From positions 1-64,000 of the forward strand of contig NZ_BCVG01000001.1 of the NCBI RefSeq assembly GCF_001591625.1: a stretch of DNA of 64,000 nucleotides, given 5' to 3'. The notes under the pieces were generated by a model, which was not told the origin of the DNA, searched no databases, and saw only the letters and a program-made list of their open reading frames with translations. The stretch comes from Metabacillus fastidiosus NBRC 101226 (GTDB lineage Bacteria; Bacillota; Bacilli; Bacillales; Bacillaceae). A program made the translations under genes and the position numbers. Below, one piece after another: positions 27,647 through 36,375 of the stretch (within the stretch, counting starts at the first letter, position 1; every line of letters begins with the position of its first letter).

Positions 27647-27973
27647 TTGAACAAGATAATAAAAATTTTACTTGCTGCTGTTGGAGTCATTATTTTAGGA
27701 ATCACTATTTTTGTATTAATTTTTTGGTTAGAAATGAGACCAGATAAGTCTGAAATGGAAAAGGTAACTAAGCAGGCAGAAGAATATTTAGAAAAGAATT
27801 ATAAAGATGGAAATTATGAAATATACGATGTTTTATATGATAATATGGGCAATTATAGTAAATTTGAATATGCAGCTAAGGTACGTAAAATAGATAGTAA
27901 TGTGGAGTTTTTGATTTATTACAATGCAGAGACGGATACAATGGAAGATTCATTGACGTCAGAATTATATTAA
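27647..27973 (+). CDS. Single-pass membrane protein
   Basis: 108 residues. TTG start with AAGGTG 7 nt upstream. N-terminal membrane helix (IIKILLAAVGVIILGITIF) followed by an extracellular, charged domain. Resembles small Bacillus YxeA/DUF-type anchored proteins in layout only; no function assigned. Isolated plus-strand gene with its own terminator at 28019-28052. Confidence 0.6.
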   Translation: MNKIIKILLAAVGVIILGITIFVLIFWLEMRPDKSEMEKVTKQAEEYLEKNYKDGNYEIYDVLYDNMGNYSKFEYAAKVRKIDSNVEFLIYYNAETDTMEDSLTSELY

Positions 27974-28018
27974 ATTACATAGTGAATAATTAAAGTTCTA
28001 TAAAGTTATCTAACCAAT

Positions 28019-28052
28019 AATGAAACTGTAAGAATATTATTCTACAGTTTCA
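28019..28052. terminator. Intrinsic terminator
   Basis: ATGAAACTGTA/TACAGTTTCAT stem downstream of the small membrane protein gene and facing the PP-loop gene; can serve both. Confidence 0.6.
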
Positions 28053-28098
28053 TTATATTGTTTGGAAATATATAATATTGTGAAGTCGATGGACCTAT

Positions 28099-29211
28099 CT
28101 ACAATGAACAAGCATTGTCATAGTCTACAAAGCAGCCGCAACCACCAATATCGAAGTCATCAATTTTCGGTTTACTCTCTAAAAATTGAAAGATAGTTAA
28201 TTGCTGGGCCTCTCCTAATTTCACTCCATAAGAGTCAAATGGTTTACCGATAACATCAAACATTAATTCTCTTATTGGATATGGCTTTACAACTCCGCTT
28301 TTTGATTTTTTCATAAAGGAATATTGTGTTATTTCTGCATATTTTGGTGCTGCAGTAACAGCTGGATGAATAAATAACTTTGGTTTTTCTGCTTTTCCAT
28401 AAAAATAATCTCTATATGCTTCATCAAGCTCTCTCAACATAACTTCTTGTACATCTTCAGGAATAATATCCTCTTCTGGAAGATCTGTATTTGTGATATA
28501 TCTATAAGCTGAAACATACATTTTAATATGATGTTCTTGTCTCATAATTTCATAGAATACATCAGGCATTGTCTTTAAAAGATTTTTATAATGTCCATGA
28601 CCGGCTTTAACACATCTCGCATTGCAATTATTGTGAGAAAAGCCATGGTCATATAGAATTGGTTGTCTTAAATTATATTTTTTTAGTATCTCATCATTAT
28701 CAATTATGTGATCAATTAGGGGCATAGCAACGGTGAAAGGTTGCCAGTTTTTAATAATACTATCTGCCCGGTGAAATTCTTCAAAGCCGATCCCGAAGTA
28801 TAAGGTTGCATTTTCAATAAAATTATCTTTTTTTAGAAACTGCTTATTCCTCCATTTCTCTATAGGAGGAACAATTCCCTTCTTCAAATAATTACTTGCA
28901 ACTTCAATTTTCAATATTTTTGAACAATCCCCTATCATATTATTAAAAACTAATTTTCTTTCAAACATTAGTTCTAATGGATTTAACCCTTTACTGTGTG
29001 TTAATAAGGGCAATTCAAGTCTATCAGCAGCCTGATAAATAAAACGATATAAATCATCACTTTCCCACATAGTATCTGTAAAATATAAAACAATATTATC
29101 ATTTGGGAAGTTTGTTTTTACATAATCTGCAACAGCAAAACTACTTTTTCCACCACTAAAAAAGATAATATGGTTTTTACAAGCATTATTTTCTTTATTA
29201 AGTTTAGTCAT
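28099..29211 (-). CDS. PAPS-reductase-like PP-loop protein
   Basis: 370 residues. PP-loop SGGKSS at about 19-24 binds ATP or adenylyl-sulfate; the following YFTDTMWESDD and SKGLNP segments fit the PAPS reductase/DndC-type superfamily common on phages and plasmids. Cys clusters (NCNARC at mid-protein and GGCGC..C at the C-terminus) could coordinate metal. QLTIF at 337-341 is a clamp-binding-like peptide. Reaction unknown; nucleic-acid thiolation or another nucleotide modification is possible. Preceded by an internal terminator (29263-29307). Confidence 0.75.
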   Translation of the reverse strand: MTKLNKENNACKNHIIFFSGGKSSFAVADYVKTNFPNDNIVLYFTDTMWESDDLYRFIYQAADRLELPLLTHSKGLNPLELMFERKLVFNNMIGDCSKILKIEVASNYLKKGIVPPIEKWRNKQFLKKDNFIENATLYFGIGFEEFHRADSIIKNWQPFTVAMPLIDHIIDNDEILKKYNLRQPILYDHGFSHNNCNARCVKAGHGHYKNLLKTMPDVFYEIMRQEHHIKMYVSAYRYITNTDLPEEDIIPEDVQEVMLRELDEAYRDYFYGKAEKPKLFIHPAVTAAPKYAEITQYSFMKKSKSGVVKPYPIRELMFDVIGKPFDSYGVKLGEAQQLTIFQFLESKPKIDDFDIGGCGCFVDYDNACSL

Positions 29212-29262
29212 TGTATTTTCTCCTTAAAAAAGTTTAATTATTAAAAAATAAAAAAGGTAAAA

Positions 29263-29307
29263 GAAATGTCTCTAGATCAATGATCTTAAAGACTATTTCT
29301 TTTACAC
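29263..29307 (-). terminator. Internal terminator before the PP-loop gene
   Basis: GTAAAAGAAAT/ATTTCTTTTAC stem with a T-run, between two co-directional genes and ahead of an ACTTTTTTAAGGAG SD. No ANGC hairpin is seen here. Confidence 0.55.
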
Positions 29308-29351
29308 TTATTCAAACAACTATTAATCATTGGATTGTTAATCTGTATCGA

Positions 29352-29573
29352 TTAAATCATAATTTTAGACTTTTCTTCTTTACTGAATTCATCTACATAT
29401 TGATTTTCTAACTTTCTATTTGCTAACACATTTGAATTAAAGAGAACTTTTAAAATGAATGTCTCTTCCTCAATGGGATTCTTATTTAATAAGTCATTAA
29501 AGATGAAAGTTAGATACCGATCTTGTTCTACAATTCTTTTTGTCACTGTTGGATTAAATTCAATTTTATTCAT
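29352..29573 (-). CDS. Small hypothetical protein
   Basis: 73 residues, charged, no family recognised. Start ATG overlaps the preceding stop (ATGA), with AAAAGGAG SD. Confidence 0.6.
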   Translation of the reverse strand: MNKIEFNPTVTKRIVEQDRYLTFIFNDLLNKNPIEEETFILKVLFNSNVLANRKLENQYVDEFSKEEKSKIMI

Positions 29574-29809
29574 GAAGATTTCTCCTTTTTAGAGAACAGC
29601 ATTGAAATATTAATCTTACTCCCACATTTAGGACAAAATGGACCTTCATAGTTCTTTTTTGAGTGCCTTATGTTACCAAGTCCTAAAGTTGAATTAGTAT
29701 CGCATTCTTTACATTCTAATTTTCTTAAAGGTAAAAGATTCAATAATGTATTAAACCAAGATTTTTTCTTTCCCACTTTTTTCTCTTGAACCAAGTTAAT
29801 AGTATTCAT
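29570..29809 (-). CDS. Small zinc-ribbon protein
   Basis: 79 residues. CKEC at mid-protein and CPKCG near the end form one treble-clef or ribbon zinc site. Start set at 29809 because AAGGAGG lies 8 nt upstream; a longer frame would run into the leader. First gene of the PP-loop unit. Confidence 0.6.
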   Translation of the reverse strand: MNTINLVQEKKVGKKKSWFNTLLNLLPLRKLECKECDTNSTLGLGNIRHSKKNYEGPFCPKCGSKINISMLFSKKEKSS

Positions 29810-29970
29810 AAATAATTCCTCCTTAAAAAAGTTAAATTGTTTTGAGAGCAACAAAAAAATGCACCTCTCTCAAAATGATTGATTACTGCATAAGTGCAGA
29901 ATTAAAATCAATCACTTTGAAAAAAGTGCATTTCTAAAAATTAGTAAGCTCTTCCTGCGTAGGATGAGTT
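29810..29970 (-). promoter_or_regulatory. Attenuator leader 4 (PP-loop unit)
   Basis: Hairpin 29949-29968, minus strand CTCATCCT, loop ACGC, AGGAAGAG, A.A mismatch kept while the pair next to it changes from C-G to U-A. Terminator 29852-29933 (ATGCACTTT arms, T7), then ACTTTTTTAAGGAGG. Confidence 0.7.
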
Positions 29971-30149
29971 AAAAATAGAAAATTTATAAATTAACCTTAT
30001 CATTCCTAAATTTAAAAGTAAAGATGTGAAACTCTTAATATATACCATTAAAAAATTAGTCTATGTTTAACATGTTTATATATTGTTTATTTGTTTTTAT
30101 TTGTTTATACCTTTTCTAATCCCAGTGATATCAAGGAATTGAGAGAATT

Positions 30150-30580
30150 TATAGCTACTTAAAAGTGATAATAGGGCTACTTTTAAGTGGTCATATAGCT
30201 ATGAGAAAGTGATGATATAGCTTGTGGATAGTGGTTATATAGCTATATGAACGTGGTCACTAATTATTTTAGAAAGAATACAGCTATAATATGGCTATAT
30301 AAAAGTGGTTGATAGCTTAAAAATGGAGTTATATGTAAAAAAACTAATAAATTGTACCCTTTTCTAGCTTTTTATTTGCATAAAAAGAAAAAAAAAATTT
30401 AAACCACTTTTAAGTAGACATAATTACTTAATAGTTATTCATTCTGACCACTTTAAGATAGCTATATATAATATAAAATCCTGTAGTCCCCCACTTCCAA
30501 ACCACTTTTACATAGACATATCATTCATAAAATATTTGAACTGTGTATTTAAAACCACTTTTCAGTAGCTATATTTAATA
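30150..30580. other. Putative replication origin with iterons
   Basis: Left of an AT-rich core, AAGTG(G/A)T followed by TAGCT recurs at about 30161, 30185, 30206, 30229 and 30302. Right of it the heptamer is inverted (ACCACTT) at about 30403, 30447, 30501 and 30553, usually followed by TAG(C/A)(T/C)ATA. Immediately upstream of the Rep_3-type gene, as expected of an iteron origin and Rep autoregulation site. Confidence 0.6.
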
Positions 30581-30677
30581 TCAGGATGTTTCCTTCATTA
30601 CTCAGAAAAAAAATCACTAGATTCTTGTAAAAACTTGTACTATAGTGAATAAAAATAGAGAGTGAAGGATGATTCTT

Positions 30678-31985
30678 ATGCCAACAAGTATAGATTTTCC
30701 AAAACAATTAACTTTTGATGAAGAATTTGTTGAAGAAGCGGATCTCCGTCCTTATTACTGGGTGAATCAATCCAATATTTTGATAAACATGAAGCAAAAT
30801 CTATCGATTACTGAGAGAAGAATTATTTTTGCTCTTGTTTCACTTGTACAACCAGATGATACAGACTTTAAAACATATACTATTCAAATTAAAGAGTTAG
30901 CTAACTTAATAGGAGTTGCAGAAGGCAGCTTTTATAAGCGAATTGAAGAAGCAGTTGATGGGCTTCAATCTAAACAATTAATTTTTGAGCATGGAGAAGG
31001 AAATAAGCGGATAGTGGATAAGATAACTTGGGTGCAAAGAGCCACTTATATGCACGGCCAAGGTATTATACGAATCAAACTGTCTGAAGATCTTGCACAA
31101 TATTTATTGGATTTAAAAACATATACAAAATATCAACTTTTCAATGTATTGCAATTAAAATCTGAATATTCGTGGAGAATATATGAATTATTAAAGGAAC
31201 GCGAGCCCTGGAGTAAGCGAATTATAAAAGTAAGTGAATTACGTGAAAAATTAAATATCCCTGATGATAAATTGACATTAATGAAAAATTTCAAAAAAGT
31301 AGTTTTAGATAAGGCCCAACAAGAGATTGAGGAGAAAACGGATATTCGTTTTGATTATGAAGTACATAAGAAAATTGGACGAAGAATCGATTCTTTCATC
31401 TTTTATATATATAAAAATACCAAAAATCAATTAAAACAAATAAGTCCGGAAGCTGCTGATTATGATATTCAACAACTACTAAATCTATTGATTACTAAAA
31501 AGGTTCGAAAAGATAAAGCGATTGAATTTGTTAAAAAGTATCATCCTCGATATATCGAAGATAACCTAAGATATGCTATGAAGATGGATGTAATGGAAAA
31601 CTTAGCTGGCTATATCGTAAAAGCAATTGAAGGAAATTTCGCTGAATCGGAGTACAAAGCTGAAGAGGCAGAAGCTTCTTTATATCGTTTAGTTATTGGT
31701 AATTATGAGTCAAATATAAGTGAACTTACAAAAAGAAATTTAGATGGAATAACGGAAGTTTACGATTATTATGAAAAGTTGATGTTATATGAGAAACCAT
31801 CAACTAAAGAAGAAATTAATGAACTAGTTCAGCAAAGAGAATTGAGTTTATTAAAAAGAATCGATCAATATCAGGAATATCGACGAGAGAAAAACCTTCC
31901 ACCATTAACTTTAGATGACTTTGAGGGAACTAAATTTAAACATTTTTTCGAGAAATGGGAATTAAAAAACAGCTTACCATTTTAA
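30678..31985 (+). CDS. Replication initiator, Rep_3 type
   Basis: 435 residues. Two winged-helix domains of the Rep_3/RepB type: NMKQNLSITERRIIFALVS and KELANLIG in the first, then YSWRIYELLKERE and VSELREKLNIP in the second; a helical C-terminal extension (about 245-435) is unusual in length. Binds iterons to open the origin. ATG 30678 has AAGGATG 8 nt upstream; the ATG at 30669 abuts the SD. Transcribed away from the iterons. Confidence 0.85.
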   Translation: MPTSIDFPKQLTFDEEFVEEADLRPYYWVNQSNILINMKQNLSITERRIIFALVSLVQPDDTDFKTYTIQIKELANLIGVAEGSFYKRIEEAVDGLQSKQLIFEHGEGNKRIVDKITWVQRATYMHGQGIIRIKLSEDLAQYLLDLKTYTKYQLFNVLQLKSEYSWRIYELLKEREPWSKRIIKVSELREKLNIPDDKLTLMKNFKKVVLDKAQQEIEEKTDIRFDYEVHKKIGRRIDSFIFYIYKNTKNQLKQISPEAADYDIQQLLNLLITKKVRKDKAIEFVKKYHPRYIEDNLRYAMKMDVMENLAGYIVKAIEGNFAESEYKAEEAEASLYRLVIGNYESNISELTKRNLDGITEVYDYYEKLMLYEKPSTKEEINELVQQRELSLLKRIDQYQEYRREKNLPPLTLDDFEGTKFKHFFEKWELKNSLPF

Positions 31986-32004
31986 TAGTTTTATATTAAT
32001 TAGA

Positions 32005-32035
32005 AAAAGATGTAGAAAAATTCTCTACATCTTTT
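32005..32035. terminator. Convergent terminator
   Basis: AAAAGATGTAGA/TCTACATCTTTT perfect stem between the Rep gene and the convergent minus-strand unit. Confidence 0.75.
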
Positions 32036-32062
32036 CATTATTTATGCTTTTATTATAGACTG

Positions 32063-32461
32063 TTATCTATAACTAAAGTATTTATCATAAAAGTAAACTT
32101 CTTCAGCTTCTTTCAATTCATCGCCACTTTCCCAATCAATAAACTTTCCTGTTTTATATGGGTTGCAATATCCTTTTCTATGACTACTATTATCCATTTC
32201 AGCAGCAGCAACAAAAACTCCTTTAACTGTTGCATATACTGCTTTGCACTGTTTCTCTAAAATGCCTGCCAGCGTATTTAAGTTTAAATGAAATATAGCA
32301 TCCTTTATAATAACGTTTGAAGCATATGCAACAACTTTCCCCTTATTAGGGTTATTCTTGTCTAAAGATACAATTGAAAAACCATTTTTTCGAATATTGA
32401 AATATACTTTCACCTTTTCCCCAGGTGTTAGACTCATACCATCACGAATAATAAATTCCAT
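32063..32461 (-). CDS. Hypothetical protein
   Basis: 132 residues, beta-rich at the N-terminus (EKVKVYFNIRKNGFSIV), no family recognised. ATG with GAGGT SD. Last gene of the exonuclease to DpdA-like unit. Confidence 0.6.
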   Translation of the reverse strand: MEFIIRDGMSLTPGEKVKVYFNIRKNGFSIVSLDKNNPNKGKVVAYASNVIIKDAIFHLNLNTLAGILEKQCKAVYATVKGVFVAAAEMDNSSHRKGYCNPYKTGKFIDWESGDELKEAEEVYFYDKYFSYR

Positions 32462-32473
32462 TGTCAGTACCTC

Positions 32474-32740
32474 TTATATATTAACCTTTTTATTATTTGC
32501 ATGATAGTTCAAGTCACTATCATCTAACAATCCATAATTGAACCATCCGTCACACCCGCTATAATATTCCAACCAAACTCCTTCAGCAACAATTGACGCT
32601 CTAAACTTGTATTGTTCCGGACATTCACCGCCATCGCTACCGTCAAAATACCAGTAGCCAGCAGCGTAATTTACAAAATAAACTTTATCTAATTCCATGT
32701 TTAATAGGCCTCTTACAGTCTCTATAAATTGATTGATCAT
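32474..32740 (-). CDS. Hypothetical protein
   Basis: 88 residues, rich in Tyr, Gly and Asp (GYWYFDGSDGG, GCDGWFNYG), two central Cys. No family recognised. AAGGATGG SD. Confidence 0.55.
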   Translation of the reverse strand: MINQFIETVRGLLNMELDKVYFVNYAAGYWYFDGSDGGECPEQYKFRASIVAEGVWLEYYSGCDGWFNYGLLDDSDLNYHANNKKVNI

Positions 32741-32790
32741 GCTAAACCATCCTTTTATTATAGTATTGTGAAAATCATTGCTTAGCGCGC

Positions 32791-33954
32791 TTAAAGCGAA
32801 GGAAAATAATCAAATATGGTAAATCGATCATCACTCTCATCTTCTAATCCAACCAAAAACTTTAGGTTTTGTTTCATAACGTCCTTCACCTGCATATTAG
32901 AGGGAGCAAGGACTCTTTCTCCGCTTGGTAAATATACTTTTCTTTGTAATGGACTCTTACGGCCGTTTAAAAAAGCTGTACTATCACTAGAAAACCAATT
33001 AAACTCTTTTAATAACTCATTGGCACCACCCAAAAAGTGAAAATTACATGTAGGAAATTTATTAAAAACTTCTTTTACCCTTTCCCTAATGGCTGCCAAT
33101 CCTTTTTTCATTAAAGGAATTAATCCCCCAATAGCAATAAGCTCGTGTTCTTTAGACACTAACTGTTCTAATTGCTCCAATGTATCTGACACTTGCCATA
33201 CAGGAATAATATTTGCATTTCCAGTTAGGGTTTTTAATTTATGATAATTTTCCCGGGTTCTTTCCGGATTTCCGATTACATCAAGCGGGAAGAAACCAAG
33301 TATACGTTCATTATCTTTATGTTTATTAATAAAGTCCGCATATCCTTGAAGAATCAATTCTTCCTCTCCTTCATCTGAAAATAAATTTACCTGGCGGTTG
33401 CCTTTTTTATGTTTCTGATTAAATAAGGTATGGGCTCCACTATCAATATAGGCATATAAGTTATAGAGTGATAACTTACTAATACAACATGAAGAAGACT
33501 CCAGGATCTGAATGAAATTAAATAATACAAAATGCCCTTTTACTTCTTTCAATAGCTTTAATACTTGCGGATCACGTTCGGCACCCGAAGCAAAATATCT
33601 AACTCCTAATAGAGATAATCGAAATGAGCCATTTCTTAATACTAATAACTTTGAATTCTTCTCAAAAATTCGAATTAATATTCCAAAAAGAGCGGAACTA
33701 TAATTCGTGAAAAGTTCCATATCTTTTCTTATTACAGTTCTTTTGAATATAAAAAAAGAAAGACTCCTTCTTAACTGGCCCCTGCTTATGGAGAATTGTC
33801 CTCCCTTTTCGGTACCAATAGTAAGACTATTCTTGTTGTACTTAATAACATGATTAACATGTCCTTTAGCGGTTAAATAATAGCCTTTTTTATTCATCTC
33901 ACGTTGGAATTTCCGCTCAATCTGACGCGCTTTTATATTGTATTTAACAATCAT
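32791..33954 (-). CDS. DpdA/TGT-like TIM-barrel protein
   Basis: 387 residues. YIDSGAHTLF (169-178), then LDVIGNPERTRENY, IPVWQVSD, IAIGGLIP, FHFLGGA and SSDSTAFLNGRK follow the order of conserved strands in tRNA-guanine transglycosylase relatives, especially phage and plasmid DpdA-type proteins that insert 7-deazaguanines into DNA. No deazaguanine biosynthesis genes are in the window, so host preQ0 would be needed. QVNLF (188-192) fits a clamp-binding peptide. Assignment from motif order, not alignment. Confidence 0.5.
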   Translation of the reverse strand: MIVKYNIKARQIERKFQREMNKKGYYLTAKGHVNHVIKYNKNSLTIGTEKGGQFSISRGQLRRSLSFFIFKRTVIRKDMELFTNYSSALFGILIRIFEKNSKLLVLRNGSFRLSLLGVRYFASGAERDPQVLKLLKEVKGHFVLFNFIQILESSSCCISKLSLYNLYAYIDSGAHTLFNQKHKKGNRQVNLFSDEGEEELILQGYADFINKHKDNERILGFFPLDVIGNPERTRENYHKLKTLTGNANIIPVWQVSDTLEQLEQLVSKEHELIAIGGLIPLMKKGLAAIRERVKEVFNKFPTCNFHFLGGANELLKEFNWFSSDSTAFLNGRKSPLQRKVYLPSGERVLAPSNMQVKDVMKQNLKFLVGLEDESDDRFTIFDYFPSL

Positions 33955-34002
33955 TATGATCGACTCCTTAATAAACTATAAAAAGAAAGAACAACAGCAA
34001 TG

Positions 34003-35109
34003 CTATTGTTCTAACGCTACAAAATCTTTAAATGTATAGTCTGAAGGCTTAAGCTCTTCATCATTGAATTCTTTCTCGCTATTGTCTTCAAATAATTGTC
34101 TAGTATAAGAATTAATATGACTATTATTTGGAGTACTTAAGAAAATATATGGAATATGCTGCAGCTTCTCTAAACTATCTATCTCATAGTGTCCATAGCT
34201 CCAACAAATTGTATGATTAGAGTAAACATTCGAATAAGGATATAGATACAATTGCGTTTCCTCATTGATAATTTTATCCCTAACACATGCAATTTTAATA
34301 CTGGCAATCCGTTGGTTTATTACTCTAAAATAAAATAACATTCGAGGATGCCCAACATTTGAATAATTGACATCATGAAATTTCACATTAAATTGATTTT
34401 TTGGTACATCAATTACCACTACTTCAGAGTTCAACGTTTTATGATAATAAAGAACATTCTTTGGCATAAATCCATTGAATAAAACTCGATTAGGTGCAAC
34501 GGTTGATAATACCTTATCAATCCAATCACCTTTTGCTTTCTCTGCAATGGAGAGAAATAACTGCTTCAATTCTTCTTGGTTTTCAGTAATCGACACTTTA
34601 TTAGATGCTACGTCTAAAATCTTGGAAAGAGTGGACGACGACATCTCTGCATTTACCTCTGCTTTATTTAGAAGCAGTAATAATAACTGTTGATATTCAG
34701 TTACATCAACTGAAATATCATCAATATTCTTAAATACAGCATGCAATACATCTTTCAACCAATTCGGATCAATGACATGTAAATTAATCCTCTCTAATAA
34801 TTGATATAAGAGTGAGACAAATAATTCATTTGTTTCAAGTGAATCTGATTGCCTTTCTACTTTATCTAAGACTAACTTCATTATTTTTGAAAATACTTCT
34901 TTATCCTCAACGTTTTCTATATATTCTGTAATAGTTTCAATATATTCTTTAGAGAATAGAAATGATAAAAGCTCCTGCTCATTCATAGATCCTAAAACTG
35001 ATGCAAGATAATCATCCAAGTACATTTTTCGTGTTCCAACTTGTAAATCACCTTCAAATTTTGTTACTTCTACATGTTTTGTATCATCAATTTTCACAAC
35101 TATAGCCAT
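34003..35109 (-). CDS. PRTRC-B-like protein
   Basis: 368 residues. A helical N-terminal part (1-200) precedes a domain resembling PRTRC protein B: LFNGFMPKNVLYYHK, HPRMLFYFRV, TQLYLYPYSNVYSNHTICW and IPYIFLSTPNNSHIN. In PRTRC-B the T-x-L-Y-x-x-P-x-x-N-V...G/C pattern is typical, as I recall. Biochemical role of that family is unknown. Start overlaps the upstream stop (TAATG). Seven kilobases away from the JAB/E1 genes but on the same strand. Confidence 0.55.
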   Translation of the reverse strand: MAIVVKIDDTKHVEVTKFEGDLQVGTRKMYLDDYLASVLGSMNEQELLSFLFSKEYIETITEYIENVEDKEVFSKIMKLVLDKVERQSDSLETNELFVSLLYQLLERINLHVIDPNWLKDVLHAVFKNIDDISVDVTEYQQLLLLLLNKAEVNAEMSSSTLSKILDVASNKVSITENQEELKQLFLSIAEKAKGDWIDKVLSTVAPNRVLFNGFMPKNVLYYHKTLNSEVVVIDVPKNQFNVKFHDVNYSNVGHPRMLFYFRVINQRIASIKIACVRDKIINEETQLYLYPYSNVYSNHTICWSYGHYEIDSLEKLQHIPYIFLSTPNNSHINSYTRQLFEDNSEKEFNDEELKPSDYTFKDFVALEQ

Positions 35110-35636
35110 TACGCTACACCATCCTCAGCCTTCATATTTCTTATTTCTTCAACGAATAATTGAAGCTCATCTTGTAAATCTAACATTTGCTCTAAAAAGC
35201 CATATAAACCTTCATAGAGATACTCACTTTGAATCCTTACAGTCCCATTTGTACAAGCCATTAGGTGAATTTCAGACATATCATAATCACTAAAGAAAGT
35301 GCCTAAATTCTTTTCTAAAAGATTATCAAAATAAGCTTCTTGCTTTGGTGTAAACCTAGAGCAGAGCTCAAAAATTTCTTTTAATTCAGGAATTGTAATA
35401 ATTGCCTTTATGATATCGCTTGAATTCTCTTCTTCCACAATCTCAGTCTTCCAACCTGTTCCTAAGTTAATCATTGATAGAATAGAATAAAATAACCCAT
35501 TACTATATGGTTCAAATGTATAGTAATATTCATTTGCTACTGGGTATACCCCTCTTCGAGTTAATAAAATTTTAGCCATTAATACTCGTTCCAGAGCTTC
35601 TATAATATTTCCTTTTTCTTCTTGACCTAGATCCAT
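35109..35636 (-). CDS. Hypothetical protein upstream of PRTRC-B-like gene
   Basis: 175 residues, helical and acidic, with CSRFTPKQEAYFDNLLEKN near the middle. No family recognised; by coupling to the PRTRC-B-like gene it may belong to the same system. AAGGAGTG SD. Confidence 0.6.
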   Translation of the reverse strand: MDLGQEEKGNIIEALERVLMAKILLTRRGVYPVANEYYYTFEPYSNGLFYSILSMINLGTGWKTEIVEEENSSDIIKAIITIPELKEIFELCSRFTPKQEAYFDNLLEKNLGTFFSDYDMSEIHLMACTNGTVRIQSEYLYEGLYGFLEQMLDLQDELQLFVEEIRNMKAEDGVA

Positions 35637-35650
35637 TTCATTTACACTCC

Positions 35651-35986
35651 TTAAAAAAATCGTTTCTTTTTAGGTTTTGCATCATGCCAAAGTTTCGATT
35701 GGAAAAATCTCAATTGATACACCTCTCGAAACTCATTAGCATGTAAATGATACCTTTCATGAGGCTCTTGTTCTTCATCACCAGCCTCCATTGTTGGAAT
35801 GTACTGTATTTCATCGATTGCAAGTTCGATAGTCTTTCTATCTACTTTCTCGACAAACTCTCGAATATCTCCAAATTTCTCAGCTGATGAGTAAATCAGT
35901 ACTTTCATAAGTTCAAAGACATCTTCACCAACAATACTTACTTCTCCATACTGATCCATTTCTGTCCAAAATTTATCTAAATCCAT
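35651..35986 (-). CDS. Hypothetical protein
   Basis: 111 residues, acidic, ending in a basic PKKKRFF tail. Start at 35986 chosen because GGAGG lies 5 nt upstream, inside a longer frame. No family recognised. An attenuator-type terminator lies directly upstream. Confidence 0.6.
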   Translation of the reverse strand: MDLDKFWTEMDQYGEVSIVGEDVFELMKVLIYSSAEKFGDIREFVEKVDRKTIELAIDEIQYIPTMEAGDEEQEPHERYHLHANEFREVYQLRFFQSKLWHDAKPKKKRFF

Positions 35987-35999
35987 GTTTTCCTCCATA

Positions 36000-36062
36000 A
36001 AAAAACTCGCCATTAAGGACCATGTTTTAAATTAAACATCGATCACTCAATGACGAGTGTAT
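36000..36062 (-). terminator. Leader-type terminator without ANGC hairpin
   Basis: ACTCGTCATT/AATGGCGAGT stem with inner GAGTGATC facing GGTCCTTAA, the same internal loop as in the attenuator leaders, and T7 just before the SD. The partner ANGC hairpin is absent. Confidence 0.6.
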
Positions 36063-36079
36063 TATTTTATCTGATTTAC

Positions 36080-36301
36080 TTATAAGTAATTTTCAATTAG
36101 TGGTAAATCTCTTATAATTTCTGGCCGATTTTCTAATCCTTCTCCGCCCTCAACTACTACATATCTAGGGAATTTTCGCTCAAATCTGGCAAGAACCTCA
36201 TTAATCGGTCGTTTAGATTTATCTAATATTTGAGCATTATGAAAAACACCCGTTTCCTTATCAATAACAATTAACCAATAAAAATTCAGTTCTTGTGCCA
36301 T
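36080..36301 (-). CDS. Small hypothetical protein
   Basis: 73 residues, starts MAQELNFYWLIVIDKETG, single compact alpha/beta domain by appearance. No family recognised. GAGGGATT SD. Confidence 0.6.
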   Translation of the reverse strand: MAQELNFYWLIVIDKETGVFHNAQILDKSKRPINEVLARFERKFPRYVVVEGGEGLENRPEIIRDLPLIENYL

Positions 36302-36375
36302 AGCAATCCCTCATACTTTCTTCTCATAAAAACGCTTCATTTTGACTCATTCATTCTAACACGATGTCATAAACG

